64,000 nt of DNA from Clostridiales bacterium (GCA_015258265.1 JABZIP010000002.1:1-64000); one strand, 5' to 3'; counted from the first letter of the stretch, positions 25,303-35,272 are shown. Numbers and translations are program-made. The notes: generated from the sequence alone by a model not told the origin.

Positions 25303-26227
25303 GATAATTTTAAGTCTTGCGGTTTTTCTTTTAGTAATAGTGTTGCTTTTTATTTTTGGCTTTTTTAATGGCAAAAATAATGAAGCCATTTCTTTTAAAA
25401 AGAGTGCTTTTGAAAGGAAGAAAAATCGGCTTGGAATTGAAGAAGATTTAACTAAAATAGAAAAAATAGAGATATTCATAAATGAGCTTTTAAGAAAATC
25501 CGAAAAGGATAGACAATATTTTTATAAGTTGGTATTTAAATTTTTCATAATAGGATTTTTGACAGGGCAAATAGTTTTTAGCGGAATGTTTCTGTCTACT
25601 TGTATAGGCATTAGTTTTATCCCTATATCAGTGCTTTATCTTATGATAAAAACTCAGGAAATAACAAGAAGAGAGCTAAGCGAGCTTGAAAATGCTATGA
25701 ATATGATAACAAATGCCTATCTTTCGTCAAACAATATTTTAAAAAGTTTTGAAGAATATATAAACGAGATAGACAAAAGTGTCCCTAAGGAGCTTAGGAG
25801 AGTAACACCGTTTCATGAATTTGTAACGGAGGTAATTTACTACAATCCAAATCTTGATACTGCGCTTCAGAAGCTAAAAATTAAGATAAATAATTTCTAT
25901 TTTAAGGACTGGATAGACAAACTAAGGCTTTGCAATTTAGATAGTAATATGAAGTTTAGCTTAAAAACTACAATAGATGCTATGAATGATGAAAAAGTAA
26001 TGCAAATGGAAAGTGATTTCCAAATGAAAAAAACTTGGATAACCTATTTTTCGACTGTCGGCATTACATTTTCAGTTATTTTAGTATTTAAGTTTTCCAA
26101 TAAAGAATGGTATTACTATTTAGTACATACATTCGGAGGGAAACTTATTATTTTTTTGATGATTTTAGCAGCACTTATTTCGAGTATATATGTTGCAAAA
26201 ATCAATAAACCTATTAGTCAAATTTAA
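25292..26227 (+). CDS. TadB-like type II secretion F-domain membrane protein
   Basis: An inner-membrane platform protein of about 311 residues with hydrophobic segments near 3-22, 83-125, 250-272 and 287-305 and a T2SSF-like cytoplasmic helical domain (about 140-250, with ELENAMNMITNAYLSSNNIL). Three consecutive ATG codons (25286, 25289, 25292) follow GGAGG; the third has the best spacing. It overlaps the CpaF gene by 11 bases. TadB and TadC together form the membrane platform on which the ATPase acts. Confidence 0.82.
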   Translation: MLIKIILSLAVFLLVIVLLFIFGFFNGKNNEAISFKKSAFERKKNRLGIEEDLTKIEKIEIFINELLRKSEKDRQYFYKLVFKFFIIGFLTGQIVFSGMFLSTCIGISFIPISVLYLMIKTQEITRRELSELENAMNMITNAYLSSNNILKSFEEYINEIDKSVPKELRRVTPFHEFVTEVIYYNPNLDTALQKLKIKINNFYFKDWIDKLRLCNLDSNMKFSLKTTIDAMNDEKVMQMESDFQMKKTWITYFSTVGITFSVILVFKFSNKEWYYYLVHTFGGKLIIFLMILAALISSIYVAKINKPISQI

Positions 26228-26244
26228 GAGGGGAGTGATGCAAT

Positions 26245-27147
26245 TTGATTGTATATGTTTTGGGAGCTTTATTTACAATTACTTTAATAAATTCGGCATT
26301 CTTATTTGTAAATGTGGTAGAAAAAATACCGCCAAAGAAGAATCAGCAAGTTTTAAAAGAATTGCGAAGTAAAAGGGATTTAATTCAGTGGTTAATGCAA
26401 GATATTGTTTTGCCACTAGCAAACTTAATAAAGCCGTTTATTAAGTTATCCGAAAAAGATGAAACTATTTTGGATATGAATTTAAAACGAGCTGGAATCG
26501 AAGAAGATGCAAAACTTTATTATGCAAAAGCAATAGCAAGCGCTTTAATTACAATTCCGCTTGTTTTTTTGTTCCTTTTAATAGGAAGTAAATTTTTTAC
26601 TATTATAGCAGGTACACTTGCTATTGCTATCTTTGTTAACGGACTTGAACGCTACAAAATTGTACTAGAAAGGAAAAAAGGAGAAATTGAGAGGGCGATA
26701 CCCTCGTTCATTCGCTCGATTTTATATAAACTCGCAAGCGATGATGAAAGCACAAAGGTTAAAGCAAACCTGGTTGAAATTTTTGAAAGCTATTTGTCGG
26801 TTTGTCCTAAAGTATTTGTATATGACATATCAGTACTTATTTATGATTTAAAAACGACAGATAACGAAACGGCGCTTAGAGAGTTTAATAAAAGGCTGGG
26901 CATTGTAGAAGTTTCGTATCTAGTAAATGCGCTCATTGGAATTGTCCGAGGTGAAAGGCAAAATGATGTTTTAAAAGATTTAGCTAAAGAAATGAGCATA
27001 AAAAATAGGCAGGCAATACAAAGGGAGCTTGAAAAAAGACCGGCAAAAGTATTCAGAGCCTGCATACCGCTGTTTGTAATTGCATTTGTTGCAATTATAT
27101 ATGTACTAGTATCTGCCCTTGCAGATGGATTTAGTACGCTAATATAA
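26245..27147 (+). CDS. TadC-like type II secretion F-domain membrane protein
   Basis: A 300-residue protein with an N-terminal membrane helix, two central helices (about 93-135) and a C-terminal helix (about 276-297), and an F-domain between them (EIERAIPSFIRSILYKLASDD near 150-170; RGERQNDVLKDLAKEMS near 235-251). The start is a TTG at 26245, preceded by GAGGGGAG; there is no in-frame ATG nearby. It pairs with the TadB-like protein just upstream, matching the tadB-tadC order of Tad loci. Confidence 0.82.
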   Translation: MIVYVLGALFTITLINSAFLFVNVVEKIPPKKNQQVLKELRSKRDLIQWLMQDIVLPLANLIKPFIKLSEKDETILDMNLKRAGIEEDAKLYYAKAIASALITIPLVFLFLLIGSKFFTIIAGTLAIAIFVNGLERYKIVLERKKGEIERAIPSFIRSILYKLASDDESTKVKANLVEIFESYLSVCPKVFVYDISVLIYDLKTTDNETALREFNKRLGIVEVSYLVNALIGIVRGERQNDVLKDLAKEMSIKNRQAIQRELEKRPAKVFRACIPLFVIAFVAIIYVLVSALADGFSTLI

Positions 27148-27171
27148 ATATGTTTTATCAAGGAGGAAAAA

Positions 27172-27399
27172 ATGATGAACAAAATTAAAGAAGTGGCACT
27201 AAAAGGATATATTGGTGCAAGAGTCAAAATGGAAGAGTTTTTTAAAAACGAGAAAGGAGAAATTCATGCAACAAATATTTTGATTATGATTCTTATTGCA
27301 ATCATGGTAGGAGGACTCATATTTGTCTTCATGAAAGACCAAACGCCTCAAATATTAGGTAAGTTACTAGCTAAATTTACAACTATATTTAATTTGTAA
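27172..27399 (+). CDS. Flp-like type IVb pilin
   Basis: A 75-residue protein with a basic N-terminal leader, a KNEKGE junction followed by a single hydrophobic helix (about residues 33-58) and a short tail. Cleavage after Gly (KG/E) would give a mature pilin of about 44 residues, in the range of Flp pilins; the layout matches the Flp1-like family of Firmicutes. The prepilin peptidase at 545-985 would process it. AAGGAGG lies 5 bases before the first ATG; a second ATG follows directly. A strong hairpin immediately downstream could raise its expression over the minor pilins. Confidence 0.78.
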   Translation: MMNKIKEVALKGYIGARVKMEEFFKNEKGEIHATNILIMILIAIMVGGLIFVFMKDQTPQILGKLLAKFTTIFNL

Positions 27400-27406
27400 A
27401 TTTATC

Positions 27407-27438
27407 AAAAAGGGAGTATGTATAGCATGCTCCCTTTT
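27407..27438 (+). terminator. Hairpin between major pilin and pseudopilin genes
   Basis: AAAAGGGAG (27408-27416) pairs with CTCCCTTTT (27430-27438), and the stem extends inward through TATG/CATG with one G-U, giving about 13 pairs and a 5-base loop, ending in T. It lies in the 64-base gap after the Flp-like gene; genes downstream continue in the same direction, so partial read-through is likely. Confidence 0.7.
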
Positions 27439-27463
27439 AAAATTAAAGAAAGGCAAGAAGAAT

Positions 27464-27898
27464 ATGAAAAAATTATTAAAAGATGAAAAGGGAAGTGTTC
27501 TCGTTGAAGCTATTGTAAGACTTCTCCTTGTATGCGTGCTTGTTATGATTAGTTTACATATTTTTGCTATGATGACTTCTTACCAACATACAGTGTATAC
27601 AGCAAAAGCGATAGCAAAAATAATAGAACAAGAGGGAGCATATGACTATAATGCTGATAATACATTTAATGAGCTTCAAAATTTGTTTCACAAAAATAAC
27701 AAAACAATGAAGCTGAAAGTAACCGCTAATTATCTTGATAATGTTAATAAGACAATTCAGTTCAGAGATAAATTTACAGTTGAGGTTACCGATTATTATG
27801 AATTTCCTATAATTGAGCCACTGAAAGCCGCTACTTTAAGTATAAGAGTGCCTATGAGAGCAGAGGTAACCGGCATGAGCGAGGTGTATTATAAATGA
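27464..27898 (+). CDS. TadE-like pseudopilin (DUF4320-like)
   Basis: A 144-residue protein starting with a short basic leader, DEKGSVLVEA at residues 7-16 with Gly before the cleavage site and Glu at position +5, then a hydrophobic helix (about 14-36) and an extracytoplasmic beta domain. This is the TadE/minor pilin pattern. It resembles proteins annotated as DUF4320 next to conjugation genes in Firmicutes. It overlaps the following pseudopilin gene by ATGA. Confidence 0.78.
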   Translation: MKKLLKDEKGSVLVEAIVRLLLVCVLVMISLHIFAMMTSYQHTVYTAKAIAKIIEQEGAYDYNADNTFNELQNLFHKNNKTMKLKVTANYLDNVNKTIQFRDKFTVEVTDYYEFPIIEPLKAATLSIRVPMRAEVTGMSEVYYK

Positions 27899-28368
27899 TG
27901 AAAAGATTTTTGAATGATGAAAAAGGAGATGTTCTTGTCAGTAGCTTAATTGTACTATTTATAGTTTTTATGATGGCATTTTTCGCTCTTTATGGTAGCT
28001 ATATGTATGATATGCATGAACAGATTTCAGAAGAAATTGAACGCAGTCTTAATCTTGCAATAAAAGAAGCAATGCAAGACGGTAGAAGACTTGATGCAGA
28101 AAGCTACATTGATAGCAACGATACAAAAGAGTTTTTTTATGACAGTTTAAAAAAGGATATGGGACTTAATGAAAGTTTCAAAATGATAAAAGACGGCAAG
28201 GTGATATATTCACTTAAAATAAATAATATTGAAATTGAAGAAGAAGAGGCAAGAGCAAAAGCAAAAGGCATTGCAACATATGAAGCGAATTTTGGCTTTT
28301 TTAAAAAAGATATTGATATTCCGATCAATGTTAAAAGTAAAAATATGAGGTTAAAAGAATATGAATAA
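27895..28368 (+). CDS. TadF-like pseudopilin
   Basis: A 157-residue protein with NDEKGDVLVSSL at residues 7-18, the same leader type as its neighbour but with Ser in place of the +5 Glu. A hydrophobic helix (about 14-37) and a Glu-rich extracytoplasmic region follow. Loss of the +5 Glu marks a minor pilin that may cap or initiate the pilus. ATGA overlap upstream and 8-base overlap downstream with the giant helicase gene tie it to the operon. Confidence 0.7.
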   Translation: MMKRFLNDEKGDVLVSSLIVLFIVFMMAFFALYGSYMYDMHEQISEEIERSLNLAIKEAMQDGRRLDAESYIDSNDTKEFFYDSLKKDMGLNESFKMIKDGKVIYSLKINNIEIEEEEARAKAKGIATYEANFGFFKKDIDIPINVKSKNMRLKEYE

Positions 28369-31300
28369 CAACAAAATGATAAGTAAAGAGCTATGTGATT
28401 TTATTGAAAGCACAAAAGACAATCCGAATAACCTTATTTCATTTTTGAGAAAAGCAGGACATTTAGCAAATTTTTCATTAAATGAAGTTCTTTTTATGAA
28501 AAAGGAAAATATGAGGGAAAGTCCTTATAAAGATATGAGCAAAGCTGAAAAGGCTGAATTACTGAAAAAAATATTTAAAAATAATGAAAGCCTTGAGGTT
28601 AATTTGAGTAATCTATCAGAAGATAGAGCAAACGAATTTGCTAATGATGCTTTAATAAATAAAGGTTTATTTAAAAAACTCATAGATGTTTGCGTTTATG
28701 AAAGGCTTGATGAAAATGCTCAACTTTTTAAAAATGGAAACTACTTTATAAGCAGAAAGGAAATCGATGATTTTTCAAAATTGCCGCTTAATATAAAGCT
28801 AACTGCAATAGGATATGCTAAAAAAGCTGCATACCTAACACTTGCAGACCTTTATAAAGTAAAGGAAATGCAAAAAGAGCCTATTCAAAATAAAAAAATA
28901 GAAGAGCTTTCGCTTGATGAAAATCAAAAACGATTATTAAATGAAATAGATATAGCATTAAATAATGAGTCTAATATTTATAATGATATCAAGATTACAA
29001 ATAATACAAGTAATATATTAAAAAATATTGGGCTTGAGGATTTACCTATTTTAATGTCTAAAAAGCATATTAAGGATTGTTTACATGAAAAAGGCAGCAA
29101 TCCGCATTGGCATGGATTAAAAAAAGAAGATTTACTTAATATAGCAAATCAGCTTGAAAGCCCTGCAATTATAATGCAAAGTAGAAGTGATAAAGATAGC
29201 ATAATTTTAGTTGCGGAGAATGTAGACAGTGATAAATTACCAATTATCATTAGTATAAAACCGAATGGAAGAGGTGTATATAATTTAGAAAAAATTGATG
29301 CAAATTACTTAACATCAATATATGGGAAAAATAATTTTGCAAATTTCTTAAAGAACAATATTGAAGAAAATCGAATTTTGTTTGCAGAAAAAAATAAAAT
29401 TCAAAACTTGGAACTGTTTTCCAAACTCCAATTGTTTGAAGCATTTCCCAACGGTTTTGAATTTAATAAAATTTTACACCAAACTATCAGCACTGTCAAT
29501 AGCAATGAGGAAGAAAAGACTGTATTTGATGAAAAAGATTATTGGGTGGTTGAATTTAATGAAACCAATGAGCGTATAGCAAGCTATAAAGGACAAATAG
29601 TTACTAAAGAACTAATCAATGAGATAAGTAAGCTCGATGAAGAAATTTGTGAACATAACGAAATTATAAAAAGTAAAAAAATGCCCGGAGAAGAACTTTT
29701 ACCCGGAGAATGGCTTGGGTATTCAAAATTTTATTTTGACCATATAGAAAATGATGAAGTTACAGAGCATTTGCGAATAGATGTAGGAAGCGGGAATGAA
29801 TATAATAAATCTAATTTTGAGTATCTTTATAAACAAATTGGAAATGAATTAAATGAAACTGAATTAGCAGATACTAAAGGGCTTAAAAAGGATATTAAAA
29901 TTTCAAACTTTAAAATTGCAGGAGAAAGTATGCCTGAAAAGTTAAGCCCAAGTGAAAGATTGAATTACAATATTGATGCAATATCGATGCTGAAGCGAAT
30001 TGAAGCAGGAAAAAGAGAACTTGACTTAACAGCACAGGATGTGCTTTCAAAGTATGTAGGATGGGGAGGTCTATCGGAAGTATTTGACGAGGGAAAAAAA
30101 GGGCAGTGGGACATAGCTAGAAATTTCTTAAAAGAAAATATGACATCTTCAGAGTATGATGCAGCAAGAGCATCTACTTTAAGTGCGTTTTACACTCCTA
30201 ATTTTATTTCCGCCTCGATATATGCAGCGCTTCAAAAGGGAGGTTTTACAGGTGGAAATATTTTAGAGCCAAGTTACGGAATAGGAAGTTTTATAGGAAA
30301 TGCGGGCGTAATAGGTGATAATTCTGTTTTTTATGGAACTGAAATCGATGAGATAAGCAGTAAAATAGCAAAATATCTTTATCCTAATGCAAAACTTGAA
30401 AATATAGGTTTTGAAAAAACAACTTATCCTGATAATTTTTTCGATCTTGCTATCTCAAATGTACCTTTTGGCAATTTCAGTGTTTACGATAAAACTTATG
30501 ATAAATTTAATTTTAAAATACATGATTATTTTTTCGCAAAATCTTTAGACAAAGTTAGAGAGGGAGGAATAGTAGCATTTATAACATCAAAGGGAACCTT
30601 GGATAAAAAAGATAGCACTGTTAGGGAATATTTAGATAAAAGGGCGGAATTTATAGGAGCGATAAGGCTTCCTAGCGATACTTTTAAAGACGAAGCAGGA
30701 ACAGAAGCTGAAGCTGATATTATTTTTTTAAAGAAAAAAGAAATTATAAAAGAAAGTAAGCAAAATTTTATTGAAGTAATTCCTAAAGAGCTTCCGAACG
30801 GTGATACATATTATCTTAATAGATATTTTGAAGAAAATCCTGAGATGGCACTTGGTGAGTTTACTGTTAAAACATCACAATTTGGCTATGATTATGTTTT
30901 GGATTTAGAAAGCAAAAATAATCTCGAAGTAGAACTTGGTATAGCACTAATGAAAATTGCAAATAAAATAAATTACAAAAAGGAAATTGTAAATGAAGAA
31001 GAAATTGATGAAACGGTTCTTGCAAGAGATAGCGACAAGAATTTTGCATATACCATTTTTGAAGATGATGTTTATTATAGAGAAAATAGCGTCTTGATAA
31101 AAGAAAATATAGGCGATGCTCAAAAAGAAAAAATAAAAGCATACATAGATTTAAAAGACAAACTTCTTGATATTATAAGCTATCAAATGGAAAATGATAG
31201 AGATGATGTCTTAAATGATAAGTTAAAAGTGCTAAATGAAAGTTATGATGAGTATCAAAAAAATTTTGGTTTCATAAATACGAAAAGAGGCGGACATATT

Positions 31301-34300
31301 TTAGAAAAGGACAGATATTATTACACTTTATGCTCTCTTGAAGAGTGGGACGATAAAGAAAAAAGAGTTATTGGAAAAGCCGATATTATGAAAAAAAGAG
31401 TACTTAATGCAGCAAATAGACAGGTAACATCATCTCTTTCAAGTGATGCGCTTATATTAAGTATGAAAGAAAAGGGATATATAGACATTGAATATATGAA
31501 AAGTTTAACCGGTAAGAAATTTTCGGAAATTATAAGTGAATTAAACAATCATATTTTTTTAAATGTTAATAAACCAATAGAAGATGGCGAAGAATTTAAG
31601 CCTTTATTTGATGCATTTAATTATGACAATCCTAATTATCAATGCCGATTTTCATTTGTTACAAGTGATGAATATTTAAGTGGAAATGTAAAGGAAAAAG
31701 AAAAAATCCTTACATCACATCTTGAGGCTGCGAAAAAAATGCTCGATGATGAAATACAAATTGGAATGAACGAAGAAGAAATCATGCAAAATGGAGGGGA
31801 TAATAATAAAGAACTAATTAGAGTGCTTGAAGCCGAAATAAAAATGCTTGAAAATCAAAAAGAAAAGCTAATCAGCGCATTTCCTAAAGATTTAAAAGCG
31901 ACTGAAATAAAATTTACACTTGCTTCAAGTTGGATTCCTCTTAAATACAAAGAGGAATTTTTGCATTATCGGTTAGATAGTAATAATTACAGTAATTATG
32001 ACCAAAATGATAATAGACAAGTAAAGATTTTATATGACGAAATGCTTGATGAATATAAAGTGCAGGGAATGCTACAAAGTTATTATAGTAGTAATGAAAA
32101 TGCTCTCGACAAATATGGAACAAAGTACAAAGGTGCAGATGGTTATAAAATCGCTGAAAACATATTAAATCAAAGGCAAACAAAAGTTAATAAAACTATA
32201 ATTGCAGTTGATAGTAACGGAAAAGAATATGAAAAAACAGTAACCGATGAAGCGAAAACTAAAGAGGTTGAAAGTAAGGTAAAAAAACTGGAAGATGAAT
32301 TTAGTAATTATCTATTTGCAGAGCCTGAAAGGCGAGATGTTCTTGTAAAAAAATATAACGATGAGAAAAACGCTATTAGAAATAGAGCATACAATGGAGA
32401 TTTCCTATCACTTTCGGGGCTAAATAAAGATATTCAATTAAAAGAGCATCAAAAAAGTGCAATAGCAAGAGGACTATTTGGTGGAAACACCTTACTTGCG
32501 CATGCAGTTGGCGCAGGAAAAACTTTTGAAATGATAGCTATTGCAATGGAAAGCAAAAGATTAGGCATTACAAATAAATCTATGATGATAGTACCTAGCA
32601 ATTTGGTGGAGCAAACAGGAAGAGAGTTTATGAGGCTTTATCCTTTTGCAAATATTTTGGTATTAACAGATAAGGATTTTGGCAACATAAAAAAGAAAAA
32701 GAAAATGCTTGCTAAAATAGCTACAAATGATTACGACTCTGTAATTATGAGCCACGATAAATTCAATAATAATATTAAATTAAGTGATAGGCTTGAAAAA
32801 GAATATTTAGTTAGCGAATTAAACGAGCTTGATGATTACATAAAAAATGTTAAATATGATATGGAAAATAGTAGGGGTGATGATTATAAGAATAAGAAAA
32901 TGACAGTGAAAAAATTGGAAACCTTAAGGCAAAGACTGGAAACAAAATTGCAAAAATTAAATGATACAAGCAAAATAAACGATTCGCTACTTTCTTTTGA
33001 TGAGCTTGGAATAGATAAACTTATTGTAGATGAAGCACATAATTATAAAAATCTATTTGTAAAAACAAAAATGCAAAATATAGCAGGGCTTAAAACAAAT
33101 GAAGCTGCCAAATCCTCAAAAATGAAGATGATATGCAGGTATCTTGATGAAATTACAGAAAACAAAGGGATTGTTTTTGCAACAGGTACACCTATTTCAA
33201 ATTCACTGGTAGAAATGTATATAATGCAAGATTATCTTCAGAAAAAACAACTTATTGAAAATGGATATACCAGCTTCGATAAATGGGCATCAGATTTTGC
33301 ATTAACAAAAAGCGTTCTTGAAACCAGTGCCGATGGCGCAGGCTTTACATATAAAACAAGGCTTGCTGAATTTTTCAATCTACCCGAGCTTATGACCATG
33401 TTTAAAGAAACAGCGGATATAAAAACAAAAGAGGGGCTAAATCTTGATGTACCTAAGGTTATAAATGAAACAATCTATAATGAGCTTAGCGAAAATCAGG
33501 AATTTGGATTTTTTATGTTAAGAAAGCGAGCAAAAGATATAAAAAATGGTAAAGTTGATGCTTCAAAGGATAATATGCTCAAAATTACAAATGAGGGAAT
33601 TTGGCTTGGTCTTGATGAACGCATGATAAATCCAAATGCGAGTGAAAATCCTAATGGAAAAGTTGCTAATCTTATAAAAAAGGTTAAGGAAATTTACGAC
33701 ATAGGAGAAAAAACAAAAGCGACGCAAGTAATATTTTGCGATCGTGGCGTTCCAAATGACGAAAAGGCAAAGACAGGCGATTTTATATTATATGATGAAA
33801 TTAAAAAAAATCTTATTGAAAGCGGTATCCCGGAAAATGAAATTGCATTTGTTCACGATGCTAAAACGGATAGCGACAAGAAAATTCTTTTTGAGAAAGT
33901 AAGAAAAGGCAGCATTAGAATAATAATAGGCTCAACAGGGAAACTTGGAACAGGGACAAATATACAGGATAGACTTCTTGCAATTCATGATTTTGATGTC
34001 CCATGGCGCCCATCCGATTTAGAACAAAGACTAGGAAGAGGAGAAAGACAAGGAAATATGAATGAAAACCTTTATGTATTCAAATATGCGGCAAAAGGTA
34101 GCTTCGATACAAGGAGCTTTGAAATACTTGCTCAAAAACAAAAATATATATCGCAAATAATGACAGAAAATATTCCTAATCGAGAAGCTAAAGAAGAAAC
34201 AGACGAGCTTACGCTTTCATATGAGCAAATGGCAACTTCTGCTATGGCAAATTCGCAATTAAAAGAACTGAGGGAGGTAAAAGGGCAAATTGAACTTTTG

Positions 34301-34990
34301 GAAATTGCAAAGAAAAATTTTAATGAGCAAAAATATAAAATGCAGGAAGATGAAAAAAAGTTAACGGCAGAAATTGCAGAAAAAGAAAAAGCTATGAACT
34401 ATTTTAAAGAAGATTTAGTTTGCATTGAACAAAATCCTAAAAAAGAACTTATCGTTTATGACAATGTAAAATACAACGACATAAATGATGCACATAAAGC
34501 GCTTTTAAAACATATGGAAAGTAAAGAACAATATGTGCATGGTAAAGATAGAAAAATAAGCCTAGGAAATTATAGGGGGTTTGATTTTAAAATCGCAAAA
34601 GATGAAATTAGCGGCAGATATAAATTTTTCTTGAAAAACAAATTGACATATTCTAGTAATTTTGCAAAAAGTAAAAATATTTTTTCACAGCTTGATGATT
34701 TTATCGATAATGAGATTAAAAATCTTGAAACAAGAACATCAGAAGAACTTTTATATGCAAAAAGAAAGTACCAAGATATTTTGGAACACAAAGATGATAA
34801 GTTTCCCGATGCGGATGAACTTATAAAATTAAAATTAAGAAAGGAGAAACTAGATGAAGCAAAAGAAGAGATTTTAAAAGAATTGGAATTGAGAGATAAA
34901 ATTCTCGAAGAAAAGTTTATTAAAAATGGGATGCTAACAGAAAGGGGGGATTTTATGGATTTTAATAAAAAAATAGAATTTAGTATGTAA
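28361..34990 (+). CDS. DarB-like fusion of N6-adenine methylase and SNF2-type helicase
   Basis: A 2209-residue protein. Residues 1-520 are of unknown, mobile-element type. Residues about 540-800 are an N6-adenine methylase: LSKYVGWGGLSE (about 561-572), SAM motif ILEPSYGIGSFIG (about 633-645), catalytic-type SNVPFG near 699-704. Residues about 1360-1920 are a superfamily 2 helicase: HAVGAGKT near 1381, LIVDEAHNYKN near 1556, ATGTPISNS near 1607, and motif VI QRLGRGERQG near 1887. A coiled-coil tail follows. The architecture and size match P1 DarB and similar conjugative-element proteins, which shield incoming DNA from host restriction. Sharing an operon with the transfer genes suggests it is exported with or acts on transferred DNA. 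Confidence 0.88.
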   Translation: MNNNKMISKELCDFIESTKDNPNNLISFLRKAGHLANFSLNEVLFMKKENMRESPYKDMSKAEKAELLKKIFKNNESLEVNLSNLSEDRANEFANDALINKGLFKKLIDVCVYERLDENAQLFKNGNYFISRKEIDDFSKLPLNIKLTAIGYAKKAAYLTLADLYKVKEMQKEPIQNKKIEELSLDENQKRLLNEIDIALNNESNIYNDIKITNNTSNILKNIGLEDLPILMSKKHIKDCLHEKGSNPHWHGLKKEDLLNIANQLESPAIIMQSRSDKDSIILVAENVDSDKLPIIISIKPNGRGVYNLEKIDANYLTSIYGKNNFANFLKNNIEENRILFAEKNKIQNLELFSKLQLFEAFPNGFEFNKILHQTISTVNSNEEEKTVFDEKDYWVVEFNETNERIASYKGQIVTKELINEISKLDEEICEHNEIIKSKKMPGEELLPGEWLGYSKFYFDHIENDEVTEHLRIDVGSGNEYNKSNFEYLYKQIGNELNETELADTKGLKKDIKISNFKIAGESMPEKLSPSERLNYNIDAISMLKRIEAGKRELDLTAQDVLSKYVGWGGLSEVFDEGKKGQWDIARNFLKENMTSSEYDAARASTLSAFYTPNFISASIYAALQKGGFTGGNILEPSYGIGSFIGNAGVIGDNSVFYGTEIDEISSKIAKYLYPNAKLENIGFEKTTYPDNFFDLAISNVPFGNFSVYDKTYDKFNFKIHDYFFAKSLDKVREGGIVAFITSKGTLDKKDSTVREYLDKRAEFIGAIRLPSDTFKDEAGTEAEADIIFLKKKEIIKESKQNFIEVIPKELPNGDTYYLNRYFEENPEMALGEFTVKTSQFGYDYVLDLESKNNLEVELGIALMKIANKINYKKEIVNEEEIDETVLARDSDKNFAYTIFEDDVYYRENSVLIKENIGDAQKEKIKAYIDLKDKLLDIISYQMENDRDDVLNDKLKVLNESYDEYQKNFGFINTKRGGHILEKDRYYYTLCSLEEWDDKEKRVIGKADIMKKRVLNAANRQVTSSLSSDALILSMKEKGYIDIEYMKSLTGKKFSEIISELNNHIFLNVNKPIEDGEEFKPLFDAFNYDNPNYQCRFSFVTSDEYLSGNVKEKEKILTSHLEAAKKMLDDEIQIGMNEEEIMQNGGDNNKELIRVLEAEIKMLENQKEKLISAFPKDLKATEIKFTLASSWIPLKYKEEFLHYRLDSNNYSNYDQNDNRQVKILYDEMLDEYKVQGMLQSYYSSNENALDKYGTKYKGADGYKIAENILNQRQTKVNKTIIAVDSNGKEYEKTVTDEAKTKEVESKVKKLEDEFSNYLFAEPERRDVLVKKYNDEKNAIRNRAYNGDFLSLSGLNKDIQLKEHQKSAIARGLFGGNTLLAHAVGAGKTFEMIAIAMESKRLGITNKSMMIVPSNLVEQTGREFMRLYPFANILVLTDKDFGNIKKKKKMLAKIATNDYDSVIMSHDKFNNNIKLSDRLEKEYLVSELNELDDYIKNVKYDMENSRGDDYKNKKMTVKKLETLRQRLETKLQKLNDTSKINDSLLSFDELGIDKLIVDEAHNYKNLFVKTKMQNIAGLKTNEAAKSSKMKMICRYLDEITENKGIVFATGTPISNSLVEMYIMQDYLQKKQLIENGYTSFDKWASDFALTKSVLETSADGAGFTYKTRLAEFFNLPELMTMFKETADIKTKEGLNLDVPKVINETIYNELSENQEFGFFMLRKRAKDIKNGKVDASKDNMLKITNEGIWLGLDERMINPNASENPNGKVANLIKKVKEIYDIGEKTKATQVIFCDRGVPNDEKAKTGDFILYDEIKKNLIESGIPENEIAFVHDAKTDSDKKILFEKVRKGSIRIIIGSTGKLGTGTNIQDRLLAIHDFDVPWRPSDLEQRLGRGERQGNMNENLYVFKYAAKGSFDTRSFEILAQKQKYISQIMTENIPNREAKEETDELTLSYEQMATSAMANSQLKELREVKGQIELLEIAKKNFNEQKYKMQEDEKKLTAEIAEKEKAMNYFKEDLVCIEQNPKKELIVYDNVKYNDINDAHKALLKHMESKEQYVHGKDRKISLGNYRGFDFKIAKDEISGRYKFFLKNKLTYSSNFAKSKNIFSQLDDFIDNEIKNLETRTSEELLYAKRKYQDILEHKDDKFPDADELIKLKLRKEKLDEAKEEILKELELRDKILEEKFIKNGMLTERGDFMDFNKKIEFSM

Positions 34991-35012
34991 ATTAAAGGAG
35001 GTTTACAATAAA

Positions 35013-35261
35013 ATGGCAATTACTGAAAAATGGATAATTGCAACCGATGCAGAAATGAAAAAGATGTGGAAGAAGAAGGATGAGGGTGATAATCACTACA
35101 ATGAAATTAAGCTGATTTTGAAATATTCTAACCCATCGCAAGAATTTTTGCAGGAAATGTTTTTAAAGAAAGATGAAAACTTTTGGCTTTTGGAAATTGA
35201 TGATTCTAAAGTTAACCAAAGTAAATTTATGTATCTAAAAGATTTAAAAGAAATGCAATAA
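35013..35261 (+). CDS. Small hypothetical protein (82 residues)
   Basis: A short soluble protein, Lys/Glu-rich, with a DAEMKKMWKKKDEGD block near 11-25 and an FWLLEIDDS strand near 56-64. A strong AAAGGAGG site precedes it by 9 bases. It lies between the giant helicase and the SSB gene with gaps of 22 and 11 bases, so it is co-expressed with them. No family recognised. Confidence 0.65.
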   Translation: MAITEKWIIATDAEMKKMWKKKDEGDNHYNEIKLILKYSNPSQEFLQEMFLKKDENFWLLEIDDSKVNQSKFMYLKDLKEMQ

Positions 35262-35272
35262 GGAGGAAAAAA

